Assembly (NCBI GenBank): GCA_964640655.1
Contig: CAZXFT010000006.1
Span: 1 to 64,000, forward strand
Source of the DNA: BJGO01 sp964640655
GTDB lineage: Bacteria > Bacteroidota > Bacteroidia > Chitinophagales > UBA10324
Direction: 5' to 3'
DNA: 64,000 nucleotides
Made by a program: the position numbers and the translations under genes. Under the pieces are notes generated by a model. That model was given only the letters and a program-made list of their open reading frames with translations, was not told where the DNA came from and did no database searches. Positions 1 through 8,610 of the stretch are shown in pieces; position 1 is the stretch's first letter; every line of letters begins with the position of its first letter.

Positions 1-195
1 ACAGCACAGCACAGCACAGCACAGCACAGCACAGCACAGCACAGCACAGCACAGCACAGCACAGCACAGCACAGCACAGCACAGCACAGCACAGCACAGC
101 ACAGCACAGCACAGCACAGCACAGCACAGCACAGCACAGCACAGCACAGCACAGCACAGCACAGCACAGCACAGCACAGCACAGCACAGCACAGC
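1..195 (+). repeat. Perfect ACAGC pentanucleotide tandem repeat, 39 copies
   Basis: Thirty-nine uninterrupted copies of ACAGC run from the first base to position 195. The unit is not a multiple of three, so each gained or lost copy shifts the reading frame. All three forward frames stay open, because the repeat always cycles through Thr-Ala-Gln-His-Ser. Beyond the repeat only one frame (codon phase of position 197) continues into the secreted-protein gene; the other two stop at 196-198 and 222-224. This is the layout of a slipped-strand contingency locus, but no start codon upstream of the repeat is visible. The window may begin here because assembly stopped in the repeat, so the true copy number is unknown. 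Confidence 0.97.
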
Positions 196-235
196 TAATG
201 CTTTTGCTTATGCGAATAATTTAGTCTTTGTAATA

Positions 236-3200
236 ATGGCTATATTCTTGTTTAACTTCAACGGTGTCTATGCACAAAACATGTATTGTGATACTGATGA
301 ATCGCAAGGCCAACAAAACTCATTGCCCACAGATTGTTTTATTTATAATAACTATATAACTGATGACACTCATCTCGACCACACACCAATACTTTATATC
401 AATGTTAATCTACATTTTATTTCCTTAACTAACGACCTTAATAACGATTACACCAATTTTACTGTTACTGGTGCATCTAATCCGGCAGGAGTAACAGCAC
501 TTGAATATGGGCAAGCACTTATTAGTGCATGTAATTCTCTACTGGCAAATAACCCACTTTTAACCGGCACGTATGCAACAGGAATACTGCCCGAGCCCTT
601 TCAAATACGCCTTAAGCTGCACTCTACGAACGGTAATGATGCAGATGCGGTGCATTGTCATAGTACTAATATTCAATCCTTGTATAATTACAGTCCAACA
701 ACTTCGCAACAAACCTTACTAAAAAATACTTTTACCGTTTATGGTAATGATGTGATAGACATTTTTTTCGTAAGAGATCCATTGAACCCAAATCAATGGG
801 GAGGAGTTGGACCTATGCAAACAAATGCTATATCAATAACTAATGCTTATAATCTTTTTTTGAACGGAATAGGCGTTGACGTCATTAAAGGCATTGTACT
901 ACACGAACTTGGCCATGTTTTTAATTTGCAACATTCGTGGTATGCAACAAATAATTGCGGACCTTTCGCAGAAACAGGTGGTTGGCAAAGTTCAGGAAGT
1001 AATAATGTAATGGCATACAACTATCAATCTAATTGGGAAAATTGTCAAATAGGTATTGCAAGAATGTACCTGATCAATAATCTTAAAACCTGGATCAATA
1101 AAGATCACCTCTGCACCTATGACCCTTCTGCAACCATTACCATAGCCAGTGGTGAAAATATACTTTGGAATGCTACGCGATACGTACAGGGTGACGTGAT
1201 AGTTAAAGACGGTGCTACACTCACTATTAAATGCAAAGTGGGTATGACAGAAGGAGCACGGTTTGTGGTAGAACCTAATGGCAAACTTATTATTGATGGT
1301 GGTTGGCTAACGAGTGTGTGCGATGACAAATCGTGGTATGGAATTGAGGTATTGGGTAAGTTTAACCGTACTCAATATACCTTATCGAATGGATACCGGC
1401 ATCAAGGATATTTAGAAATTAAGAATGGTTCTATCATTGAGCACGCTCAAAATGCCATAGCCCTATGGGATTCGTATAATCAAAACATATACAAGGCCGG
1501 TGGCATAGTTAAGGCAAGCGACTCGGAGTTTAAGAACAACCGCCGCTCGGTGGAGTTTATGAAGTACCAAAACTTTGATTTTAACGGAAACCTTAAACCT
1601 AACCTGAGTTCTTTTAGTAATTGTACTTTTACTATCACTGACGAATTAAGAACAGACAATATTTTTTATGCACACGTTACTATTTGGAATGTAGATGGCA
1701 TTAAGTTTAAGACTTGTACGTTTAAAAATGAGAAAACAAACTATACACAGCAACAACAATTAGGGTACGGCATTTACAGCCTTGATGCAAACTTTAGCGT
1801 GAGCGGAACTTGTAACGGAGCACAAACCATAGGACAACCCTGCCCATGGAATGATATTACTTACTCTGAATTTGATAACTTATATATGGGGATAAATGCA
1901 TCGAACGCTGCCACGGCTAATTTCTTTACCGTAAATCTTTGTAAATTCAACAAAAATTTCCGAGGCATACAAGCATCATCAGTAAACAGATTTGTAACAA
2001 TTAATTCAACATTTAATATGGGAAATAACCCGCTAAACGGCAACTCCGGCGCAGGTAATGCGCATCAGGTAGGTTTATACTCTATTAAGTGCAGTGGATA
2101 CTCCATAGAAAATAATTTATTTGAGAGAAGTACCGGCGCTAACTTCGGCTTAAGCGATGGAGTAATTATATATCAAAGCGGTGCCGCTTCAAACGAAGTG
2201 TACAGAAATACTTTTTCAGCTCTTAATAATGTGGGGCTTATGGGTGTGGGGAATAATTATAATGTAACTCTCCCTGCTGTCTATGGTCTTCAATTCAAAT
2301 GCAATACATTTGAGAATCAGGTTATGCAAAATATAGCAAGTACTAGTAGTAACCCGCTGGTGAATGGCGACCCTATTCTAAATAGCGGCATACGGTCAAA
2401 ACAAGGGGCTTCAAACCTTTCAGCAGGTAATTGTTTTAATGCACCTAATTCAAATCAAGTTGGGCATATCAGCAGAAGCAGCGCAAGCAACAGCCTGAGT
2501 TATTTCTATGATGGGAATGCTTGTAAGGAGCCTATAAAAATTTCAAGTGGTGTTTCAAAAATATATATTCCTGAAAATCCTAACCCATGCCTAGTAAAAA
2601 AACCCGAAACATTTAAGCCAATACTTAGCTCTATAGAATTAGGTGTTAAGAAAAACAATTTTACATCGAGTTATAATGATTTTGTAACAGCCAAGCAGGC
2701 ATATTTACTGCTTATAGACGGCGGCCAAACCACACAGTTGCGCAATGAAGTGTTTAATGCAGTGCCCTCTCAAGCGTGGGCTTTATATAATGAGTTGAAT
2801 CAGCACTCGCCTAACCTCTCGCTCGAGGTGGCGCTTAATGCCATACAAAGAGAAGATGTGCTGCCCAACTCTATGATATTTGACTTGCTGTATAACAATC
2901 CTGATATATTAAGAGATGAACATATTTTCAGTGCACTGGAACAACGCACAAATCCATTAACTGAAGCTATGATAAATATATTGCGCAACCGTGCCGATGT
3001 GCGCACTATGCGCAGTTTATTAGAGGAGGAAATGAGCGAGCATTTTTCTGCTGCTATGGAAAATTTGAATGATGTTGTGATTCATTATTTATCTGACAGC
3101 ACCAACACTACAGAAACTGATTCCTTAATCACTCATTTTTTGAAGGCCGGCAAACATACCTTGTACCTTGCTGATGCAATACGCTACAATTTACAGAGAA

Positions 3201-3781
3201 GTCACCTAACTGATGCAACTAATATTTTAAATACAATTGGAGAAGATGAATGGAGTAATGAAACCACTGATCAACTGAACTACACCATAAGCTATTATAA
3301 TAATTTACTACAATGGCAAAGCGACAGCGTATTATTATCTGCATTAGACAGCAGCAAGATTGAGCTTTTGGAAAACATTGCCGGAAACAACAATGATTAT
3401 GGTGGCATAGAAGCTATGAATATTTTAAACTTCTTTTATGGGTACAACTACTTTTTTGATGTGCCGGATGTAGAAGCAGAACCGAGTGGTGAAAGAAAGG
3501 ATGAGAGCCTACCTAACATAAGCACACTATACCGATTTAATGCAAGCCCTAACCCGGCCGGCGAATACAGCACCATTAGTTGGGTGCCTTTTAGTGTGCC
3601 TACAGGTAATACAGTATTACATATATATGATGTTACAGGGGTAGAAGTACAGCAGGATGAAATAAATACCAAAACAGGTCAGTACCTGCTTGATACTTCA
3701 CAACTTGTGAATGGATTGTATTTAATTCAGTTGCAAACACCCTATAAATTTTTACAAGCAAAACTGAATGTGCAACATTAA
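236..3781 (+). CDS. Secreted zincin-like metalloprotease with beta-helix region and T9SS type A tail
   Basis: Predicted large exported protein of 1,181 residues from the ATG used here. Residues 223-233 read HELGHVFNLQH, an HExxHxxxxxH zinc site, and a Met-turn-like NVMAYN follows near residue 259, as in metzincins (pappalysin/M43-like). Asn replaces the usual Gly between the second and third His. Residues of about 300-800 look like a right-handed parallel beta-helix, about 830-1090 are helical, and the last 80 residues form a type A sorting domain (NPAGEY, then NGLYLIQL). The start is uncertain: only 13 residues precede the likely cleavage at YAQ, and the hydrophobic stretch continues upstream of the ATG (LVFVI). 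Either the real start lies beyond the repeat, or one base is wrong near 213-224. The next gene overlaps its 3' end by 14 bases. Confidence 0.82.
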   Translation: MAIFLFNFNGVYAQNMYCDTDESQGQQNSLPTDCFIYNNYITDDTHLDHTPILYINVNLHFISLTNDLNNDYTNFTVTGASNPAGVTALEYGQALISACNSLLANNPLLTGTYATGILPEPFQIRLKLHSTNGNDADAVHCHSTNIQSLYNYSPTTSQQTLLKNTFTVYGNDVIDIFFVRDPLNPNQWGGVGPMQTNAISITNAYNLFLNGIGVDVIKGIVLHELGHVFNLQHSWYATNNCGPFAETGGWQSSGSNNVMAYNYQSNWENCQIGIARMYLINNLKTWINKDHLCTYDPSATITIASGENILWNATRYVQGDVIVKDGATLTIKCKVGMTEGARFVVEPNGKLIIDGGWLTSVCDDKSWYGIEVLGKFNRTQYTLSNGYRHQGYLEIKNGSIIEHAQNAIALWDSYNQNIYKAGGIVKASDSEFKNNRRSVEFMKYQNFDFNGNLKPNLSSFSNCTFTITDELRTDNIFYAHVTIWNVDGIKFKTCTFKNEKTNYTQQQQLGYGIYSLDANFSVSGTCNGAQTIGQPCPWNDITYSEFDNLYMGINASNAATANFFTVNLCKFNKNFRGIQASSVNRFVTINSTFNMGNNPLNGNSGAGNAHQVGLYSIKCSGYSIENNLFERSTGANFGLSDGVIIYQSGAASNEVYRNTFSALNNVGLMGVGNNYNVTLPAVYGLQFKCNTFENQVMQNIASTSSNPLVNGDPILNSGIRSKQGASNLSAGNCFNAPNSNQVGHISRSSASNSLSYFYDGNACKEPIKISSGVSKIYIPENPNPCLVKKPETFKPILSSIELGVKKNNFTSSYNDFVTAKQAYLLLIDGGQTTQLRNEVFNAVPSQAWALYNELNQHSPNLSLEVALNAIQREDVLPNSMIFDLLYNNPDILRDEHIFSALEQRTNPLTEAMINILRNRADVRTMRSLLEEEMSEHFSAAMENLNDVVIHYLSDSTNTTETDSLITHFLKAGKHTLYLADAIRYNLQRSHLTDATNILNTIGEDEWSNETTDQLNYTISYYNNLLQWQSDSVLLSALDSSKIELLENIAGNNNDYGGIEAMNILNFFYGYNYFFDVPDVEAEPSGERKDESLPNISTLYRFNASPNPAGEYSTISWVPFSVPTGNTVLHIYDVTGVEVQQDEINTKTGQYLLDTSQLVNGLYLIQLQTPYKFLQAKLNVQH

Positions 3782-5402
3782 GTATATCTATACAAGGGTA
3801 AGAATCATCTTGCCCTTGTATATTTTTATTTCATTACTTATTGTAAGTTCGAAGAACGTTGCGCAAGTAAGGTTCAACCGAATTTATAATATTATGAATG
3901 ACAGTACCGGCAGTCCTCTATTATTTGCATTCTCAAATCTTGCAGTCAATGGCAATTGCTTTTTAACTACTGCTGCTATTGTAGATACAACTACAGATTC
4001 AAACAGTGCAACATATTCACTAATACTGCTTGACTCAACAGGAAACATATTATGGAAGAAACATAAAATATTTAATAAAGAGTTTGTCATTTATGATGTT
4101 ATCCCAAAAACACTAATTAATTCAGGAAATAACTTTTATATGTTAAGAACAAATGTTGATTATGTTGCAGACTCAATATTTCCGGTAATAATAAAATTTA
4201 ATGTTAAGTCTAATATTATAAACGAGTATTATCTATCAAATATAAACTTTTCTTTCATGGGTGGGTCTGCGCATTTAATTAATCTATCTAAGGATATTAA
4301 ATTTGCTGCTGTTTCAGCTCGGACAGACTTTAACACAGCATCACGCATATATATTTATAAACTTGATACAAACTGTAATCTAATAAATACTTATAATTAT
4401 TATAGTTCCGGTTATAGTGAAATAATTCCAAAACTTGTAAAACGAAACAACAGCTTAATATTATTCAGCACATTATATAAACAAATTTCCTCAAGCGGTT
4501 TTGTAAGCCGCATTATAGCGCGCCAGATAGACACGCTGGGCAATTTTCTGGGTTATTTTTATGCAGGCAGCTTTGCCGATTCGCTGTATGGAGTGGAAGA
4601 TGTTATTGCCACTAAAGACGGTGGATTTCTTATAGCAACGCAGAGATATACGTATAGCCTATCCCAGAATTTTCAGTTTACAAATGGTGCGTTTTTAAAA
4701 CTGAGCGGTACAGGGGTTAAGCAATGGATGTATTTTCCCGGACATTACCAATTTGGGGCTGATACTTCATCTGTTATTGCAAATTCATATAATGCAATTG
4801 AATTACCTTCAGGAGACTTAATGATAAGCGGATCATATCATCAGTTCAAGGAAAATGGAGATACCATTACCCCTGCAGAACTTAGACCCCCTGTATATTT
4901 TTGGTTCTTGTCAAAACTAAGCTCAAACGGTGAATTAAAATGGAACAGGTTATATAATTATGTGAAGCCAAATAATAAACGAATGTACGATCTATATAAC
5001 TACGACCTGGACACCTGCCCTGATAAAGGTTTTATTTTAAGTGGCTACTTAACGGATTATGTAAGCGGGCTTTCGAGTGGCTGGCTGGTAAAAGTAGATA
5101 GTATGGGTTGCCTGATACCGGGTTGCCACCTGAGCCCACCCGAAGAGCCTACAGACAGTACCGTGCAGGTGCTGCTGTACCCTAACCCCGCAGACCAGTT
5201 TATAAACTTTATGCCTCAGTTTTTTGGCAGTGATGTGGAGTATCGCTTAGTGGATATGCTGGGCCGCAGTGTGGTTAACGGCACCGTACCCGATGGAAGC
5301 ACCAATATGATAGATGCACGTTTTCTGCCTGCGGGGACTTACTTGCTGAGTGTGAATAATGATCAAGTAAGGATAACGAAGAAGGTGGTGGTGCAGCGAT
5401 GA
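3768..5402 (+). CDS. Secreted protein of unknown function with T9SS type A sorting domain
   Basis: A 544-residue exported protein. It starts 14 bases before the end of the preceding cargo gene, so translation may be coupled. Residues 1-33 look like a signal peptide with an extended basic N-region (Lys/Arg at 5-12) and a hydrophobic core LPLYIFISLLIV, with likely cleavage at about VAQ. The middle has no motif I recognise. Its repeated blocks of aromatic, glycine and aspartate residues (for example DGGFLIATQ and GDLMISGSY) resemble beta-propeller-like secreted proteins of Bacteroidota. Residues 468-544 are a clear type A tail (YPNPADQF, LVDMLGRSV, LPAGTYLLSV, then a basic end KKVVVQR). It is probably surface-attached or released through T9SS; the substrate is unknown. 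Confidence 0.8.
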   Translation: MCNIKYIYTRVRIILPLYIFISLLIVSSKNVAQVRFNRIYNIMNDSTGSPLLFAFSNLAVNGNCFLTTAAIVDTTTDSNSATYSLILLDSTGNILWKKHKIFNKEFVIYDVIPKTLINSGNNFYMLRTNVDYVADSIFPVIIKFNVKSNIINEYYLSNINFSFMGGSAHLINLSKDIKFAAVSARTDFNTASRIYIYKLDTNCNLINTYNYYSSGYSEIIPKLVKRNNSLILFSTLYKQISSSGFVSRIIARQIDTLGNFLGYFYAGSFADSLYGVEDVIATKDGGFLIATQRYTYSLSQNFQFTNGAFLKLSGTGVKQWMYFPGHYQFGADTSSVIANSYNAIELPSGDLMISGSYHQFKENGDTITPAELRPPVYFWFLSKLSSNGELKWNRLYNYVKPNNKRMYDLYNYDLDTCPDKGFILSGYLTDYVSGLSSGWLVKVDSMGCLIPGCHLSPPEEPTDSTVQVLLYPNPADQFINFMPQFFGSDVEYRLVDMLGRSVVNGTVPDGSTNMIDARFLPAGTYLLSVNNDQVRITKKVVVQR

Positions 5403-5431
5403 AGACGCATTATGAAAACTGAATAAAACAG

Positions 5432-5461
5432 AAAACCCTACTTATGACGGGTTTTTTTTTG
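5432..5461 (+). terminator. Intrinsic terminator after the T9SS cargo pair
   Basis: Arms AAAACCC (5432-5438) and GGGTTTT (5449-5455) pair around a 10-base loop and run into an uninterrupted T tract. It lies 30 bases after the stop of the preceding cargo gene and fits the end of that transcript. Confidence 0.75.
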
Positions 5462-5703
5462 TTTTATTTCAAGAGTGCGCAAAGGTTGGCGCCGTGTTCG
5501 CAAAGGGGATGGTGGAGAAATAAATAAAGTGCTTTGCAAATGCACGTGGGTTGTATCAAAAAATTCTTGGGTTATTAATAACTACAACACGAGAAAATAC
5601 GCAGAGTCTCCTGCGGAAGACCCTGCTAGGATGAATCCGCATTGCGGCAAGCATGACTCCTTAATTTACTTGCAACATAACATACATAATCAAATGAAAC
5701 TTT

Positions 5704-5767
5704 CGCGCCGCCGGAGGCGGCGCGCATCACTATAGGTGGTTGTCTGTCCGCCGACTGAAGTCGGCGG
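5704..5767. repeat. Two adjacent perfect palindromes, REP-like
   Basis: First hairpin: arms CGCGCCGCC (5704-5712) and GGCGGCGCG (5716-5724) around a 3-base loop. Second hairpin: arms CCGCCGAC (5748-5755) and GTCGGCGG (5760-5767) around a TGAA loop. Both are perfect, GC-rich, and 23 bases apart. Neither is followed by a T run, so they are poor terminators. Paired short palindromes in intergenic DNA resemble repetitive extragenic palindromic elements. A related pair of arms (CGCCGA/TCGGCG) occurs at 59415-59466. Whether they are repeated genome-wide cannot be judged from one window. Confidence 0.7.
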
Positions 5768-5947
5768 TAATTAAAATTTTCGTTCGGGCAAGAACTTACG
5801 AGACTTAGCGCATTTCTTGTCTGAACCGCAGAAGTAACTGAAGGTTGGAAGGAAACGGAAGAATGAAGGATGTTTTTGTTCATTATTACATAGTGCATTG
5901 AGGAATAATACTCATGCACGTAGCGAGAATTAGCTTTTTACCTTACT

Positions 5948-6274
5948 CTACTCTTTTGAAAACGAATACTCCCGCTCCACTTTGGCTACACGCACATTAT
6001 ACCAGGTGTACCATTTCTCTTTGCCATATTTCATGGCTAACTGATGCTCGGCATTTTTGCGCCAGGCTATGATATCTTCTTCGTTCTTCCAGTAACTGAT
6101 ACTAATACCCAGTCCGCTTCGTGCCGAATCCTGACCGATAAAGCCGGAATAACCACGGGCTATTTCTTCCAATTTATCATTCATCTCTGAATAACCTTCA
6201 TCCACATCAGTGCGCAATGAAGAAAAGATTACTGCAAAATAAGGAGGCTGCGGTGTAATGGTGGGTTTAGACAT
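5948..6274 (-). CDS. Antibiotic biosynthesis monooxygenase (ABM) family protein
   Basis: A 108-residue single-domain protein of the dimeric alpha/beta ABM fold. The pattern is typical of the family: an N-terminal beta strand (PYFAVIFSS), a helix with MNDKLEEIARGYSGFIG, then GLGISISYWKNEEDIIAWRKNAEH and a C-terminal WYNVRVAKVERE strand. Members act as small oxygenases or haem-degrading enzymes, or have no known substrate. The WRKNAEH segment is characteristic of the uncharacterised ABM group that is widespread in bacteria, and the sequence does not show a specific reaction. It is transcribed alone and away from the next gene, and faces the intergenic palindromes at its 3' end. Confidence 0.85.
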   Translation of the reverse strand: MSKPTITPQPPYFAVIFSSLRTDVDEGYSEMNDKLEEIARGYSGFIGQDSARSGLGISISYWKNEEDIIAWRKNAEHQLAMKYGKEKWYTWYNVRVAKVEREYSFSKE

Positions 6275-6333
6275 ATCATCTCTGTTTAATGGATATAAAC
6301 ATACTTGCAGTTTGAATTATTCTTCAATTCCAC

Positions 6334-6366
6334 TTGTATAGCTCATATCATTTCAAACTATTTTTG
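6334..6366 (+). promoter_or_regulatory. Bacteroidota-type promoter for the 6375 gene
   Basis: The -7 element TATTTTTG at 6359-6366 matches TAnnTTTG exactly. A TTG at 6334-6336 lies 22 bases upstream as the -33 element. Transcription would start around 6371, only a few bases before the ATG at 6375, so the message would be nearly leaderless. Confidence 0.55.
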
Positions 6367-6374
6367 TAAGACAA

Positions 6375-6962
6375 ATGAGAATTCTGATTCTTATATCAAT
6401 CATACTCCTGAATGCTGTGTTGTGTAGTGCGCAGGAAAGCATTTATAAGGATTTTAACATTTACACCTCATCCGGCAAAGTGTATATCACCTGTACCATA
6501 CAAGGCGGCAACACCTGCAATGGTATTACACTCTATCGCTCCACAGACAGTTTAATCTTTAATCAGATTGAGCACCTTCCGGGTGTTTGCGGCAACACAG
6601 ACTACGATCAGAAATACACTTTCATAGACAACAATCCTATTAAGAATGCGCGCTCCTGGTATAAGTTTTATCTGGGTGGTCAGGGTTATACCGAAGCGCT
6701 CAGCCTAGAATATTATGATATCAGTGCGGGCTTGTTGATTCGCACATTAAACACCCACAGCTATCAATTTCATTTTAACAATCCTTTAAAAAATCAGTAT
6801 TTGCTGAACCTGTATAGTTTATCGGGTTTGTGGTTGCAATCCATAGCGGTTTCGTCAGAGACTTTCGCATTAGACACCCGTGAATTTGGCAATCAAATGC
6901 TTTTGTTTGAGTTGGTGAATACACAGGGCAATGAGCGATACACCGGCAAGTTGCTTCATTAA
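6375..6962 (+). CDS. Small secreted protein with T9SS-tail-like C-terminus
   Basis: A 195-residue protein with a clear signal peptide (MRILILISIILLNAVLCSA, cleavage before Gln20). The middle resembles a small beta-sandwich of fibronectin-III type: VYITCTIQGG, LYRSTDSLIFNQIEHLPG and SWYKFYLGG. The last 65 residues (NNPLKNQYLLNLYSLSGLW, then FGNQMLLFELV, then YTGKLLH) follow the spacing of a type A sorting domain, although the usual Pro-Asn-Pro becomes NNPLKN and the usual G-x-Y becomes NQMLLF. It may therefore be a degenerate T9SS cargo or a periplasmic relative. It has its own promoter, and no partner is evident. Confidence 0.7.
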   Translation: MRILILISIILLNAVLCSAQESIYKDFNIYTSSGKVYITCTIQGGNTCNGITLYRSTDSLIFNQIEHLPGVCGNTDYDQKYTFIDNNPIKNARSWYKFYLGGQGYTEALSLEYYDISAGLLIRTLNTHSYQFHFNNPLKNQYLLNLYSLSGLWLQSIAVSSETFALDTREFGNQMLLFELVNTQGNERYTGKLLH

Positions 6963-7054
6963 ATATTTTCCCACATTTCTCTGTAAAGGAATATGCAACC
7001 TAATTCAGCGAACTAAAGTATTTTAGCCGCTCCTTTAAAAAACACTTCATTTCA

Positions 7055-7954
7055 ATGAATCTTCACGAATATCAGGCAAAAGAGATTGTAAAAAAACATG
7101 GCGTAGCCATTCAGGAAGGCATAGCGGTTGATACCATCGAGGCCGCAGTACAAGCGGCAAAAAAGTTACAGGCAGATACAGGCACTACTTGTTGGGTGAT
7201 AAAAGCTCAGATTCACGCCGGAGGCAGAGGAAAAGGTGGCGGTGTTAAGGTGGCTACCAGTATGGAAAAGGTAACAGAGAAAGCCAAGGATATTTTAGGC
7301 ATGACTCTGGTTACTCCACAAACAGGCGCGCAGGGCAAGCTGGTTCGTAAGATTTTAATTGCACAGGATGTTTACGACGGCGATGCCGCTCAGCGCAAAG
7401 AATTTTATGTGAGCATACTCACAGACCGTGCCCGTAAGTGCGATGTAATTATTTATTCTACTGAAGGCGGAATGGAGATTGAAGAAGTGGCACACAAAAC
7501 ACCGGAGTTGATTCACAAAGAATATATTGACCCTGTTGCCGGTCTGCAACCTTTTCAGGCACGTAAAGTGGCGTTCAACTTAGGTTTAAGTGGCGACGCT
7601 TTTAAAAATATGGTGAAGTTTATTTCTTCATTGTATAAATCTTACGCATCTATTGATGCTTCTTTGATTGAAGTNNNNNNNNNNNNNNNNNNNNNNNNNN
7701 NNNNNNNNNNNNNNNNNNNNNNNNNNNNNNNNNNNNNNNNNNNNNNNNNNNNNNNNNNNNNNNNNNNNNNNNNNCAGGGAATAGTGGATGCTTACAAAAA
7801 CATTGGTGAAGTGAAAGTACCTATCATCATTCGATTGCAGGGAACCAACGCCGATGTTGCCAAGAAACTGATAGATGAAAGCGGACTTGAAGTGTTCTCT
7901 GCCATTCAGTTGAAAGAAGCTGCTGAACTGGTGAATCAAGTATTAAAGAACTAA
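7055..7954 (+). CDS. sucC: Succinyl-CoA ligase (ADP-forming) beta subunit, interrupted by a gap
   Basis: SucC forms succinyl-CoA synthetase with SucD and makes ATP from succinyl-CoA in the TCA cycle. The start MNLHEYQAKEI is diagnostic, followed by the ATP-grasp segment with VIKAQIHAGGRGKGGGV. The reading frame is broken by 100 N after DASLIE. It resumes at the C-terminal CoA-ligase part (QGIVDAYKNIGEVKVPIIIR) and ends EAAELVNQVLKN. The known pieces are about 206 and 59 residues, whereas the family is usually 390-405. About 125-135 residues are missing, so the real gap is nearer 400 bases than 100. The frame matches across the N run by chance. No sucD is seen nearby. The next gene begins 13 bases downstream. 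Confidence 0.93.
   Translation: MNLHEYQAKEIVKKHGVAIQEGIAVDTIEAAVQAAKKLQADTGTTCWVIKAQIHAGGRGKGGGVKVATSMEKVTEKAKDILGMTLVTPQTGAQGKLVRKILIAQDVYDGDAAQRKEFYVSILTDRARKCDVIIYSTEGGMEIEEVAHKTPELIHKEYIDPVAGLQPFQARKVAFNLGLSGDAFKNMVKFISSLYKSYASIDASLIEXXXXXXXXXXXXXXXXXXXXXXXXXXXXXXXXXXQGIVDAYKNIGEVKVPIIIRLQGTNADVAKKLIDESGLEVFSAIQLKEAAELVNQVLKN
7675..7774. other. Assembly gap of 100 N inside sucC
   Basis: Exactly 100 undetermined bases, a scaffolding placeholder rather than a measured length. Comparison with normal SucC length suggests several hundred bases are absent. Confidence 0.97.
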
Positions 7955-7967
7955 TCCTACTTTTCAC

Positions 7968-8597
7968 TTGCTCGTAAAAATCTTACCCGATCACGTCAGC
8001 GATCACAAGCTGAATCAGGCGGTGCAATGCTTAAAAGCCGGTGGTATTATCATATATCCTACCGATACAGTTTATGCAATCGGTTGCGACCTGATGAATC
8101 ATAAGGCCTGCGAACGTATGATTGAACTCAAGAATGCGCGCAAAAAAGGTTTGAACTTTTCATTGGTATGTGCCGACCTGAGTTCATTAAGTGAATATGC
8201 TGCACAAATAAGCACTCCGGTTTACAAACTGATGAAGCAACTTTTACCGGGTCCTTACACATTTATCCTTCCTGCAAGTAGTAAACTGCCAAGCATTTTC
8301 AAAGCCAAGAAAAAAACGGTAGGCATACGTGTGCCAGATAACAACATAGCCCGTGCCCTTGCCGATCAATTAGGAAACCCAATTTTGACTACCTCCGTTT
8401 TGAACGACGATCAGATTCTGGAATACGAAACTGATGCTTCGCTGATTGAAGAAAAATTTCGCAAACGTGTGGACATGGTTATAGACGGCGGCCCCGGTGG
8501 TATTCAACCCTCCACCATACTCGAGGTGAAAGGCACTGCCGTTACACTGATACGCGAAGGTGCAGGCTCTATAGATACTTTACAATTTGAATCCTGA
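7968..8597 (+). CDS. Sua5/YciO/YrdC family protein (threonylcarbamoyl-AMP synthase-like)
   Basis: This 209-residue protein has the YrdC fold that binds double-stranded RNA or makes threonylcarbamoyl-AMP for the t6A modification of tRNAs reading ANN codons. Family hallmarks are GGIIIYPTDTVYAIGCD at residues 25-41, then KNARKKG, LLPGPYTFILPAS, KKTVGIRVPDN and the late IDGGPGGIQPSTILEV. The length is that of the YciO-like/short Sua5 group common in Bacteroidota and lacks the Sua5 C-terminal domain. The start used is TTG at 7968, 13 bases after sucC, because no ATG lies early enough to keep the first strand. Genuine t6A synthase or YciO-type paralogue cannot be separated here. Confidence 0.88.
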   Translation: MLVKILPDHVSDHKLNQAVQCLKAGGIIIYPTDTVYAIGCDLMNHKACERMIELKNARKKGLNFSLVCADLSSLSEYAAQISTPVYKLMKQLLPGPYTFILPASSKLPSIFKAKKKTVGIRVPDNNIARALADQLGNPILTTSVLNDDQILEYETDASLIEEKFRKRVDMVIDGGPGGIQPSTILEVKGTAVTLIREGAGSIDTLQFES

Positions 8598-8610
8598 TTA
8601 CAAAAACTAA

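Larger units (their letters stand above)
5403..5947. other. Intergenic region with palindromes, no supported gene
   Basis: This 545-base stretch lies between two convergent genes. Apart from the terminator and the paired palindromes annotated separately, I see no gene. Open frames of 86 residues (5475-5735, plus) and 97 residues (5626-5919, minus) read straight through the palindromes, have no signal peptide or family resemblance, and are best explained as chance. The base composition is patchy, with GC-rich palindromes in AT-rich sequence. Confidence 0.6.

Noticed and set aside
5475..5919. Short open frames of 86 and 97 residues in the intergenic region
   Set aside because: They run through the perfect palindromes, have no motif or promoter and overlap on opposite strands.
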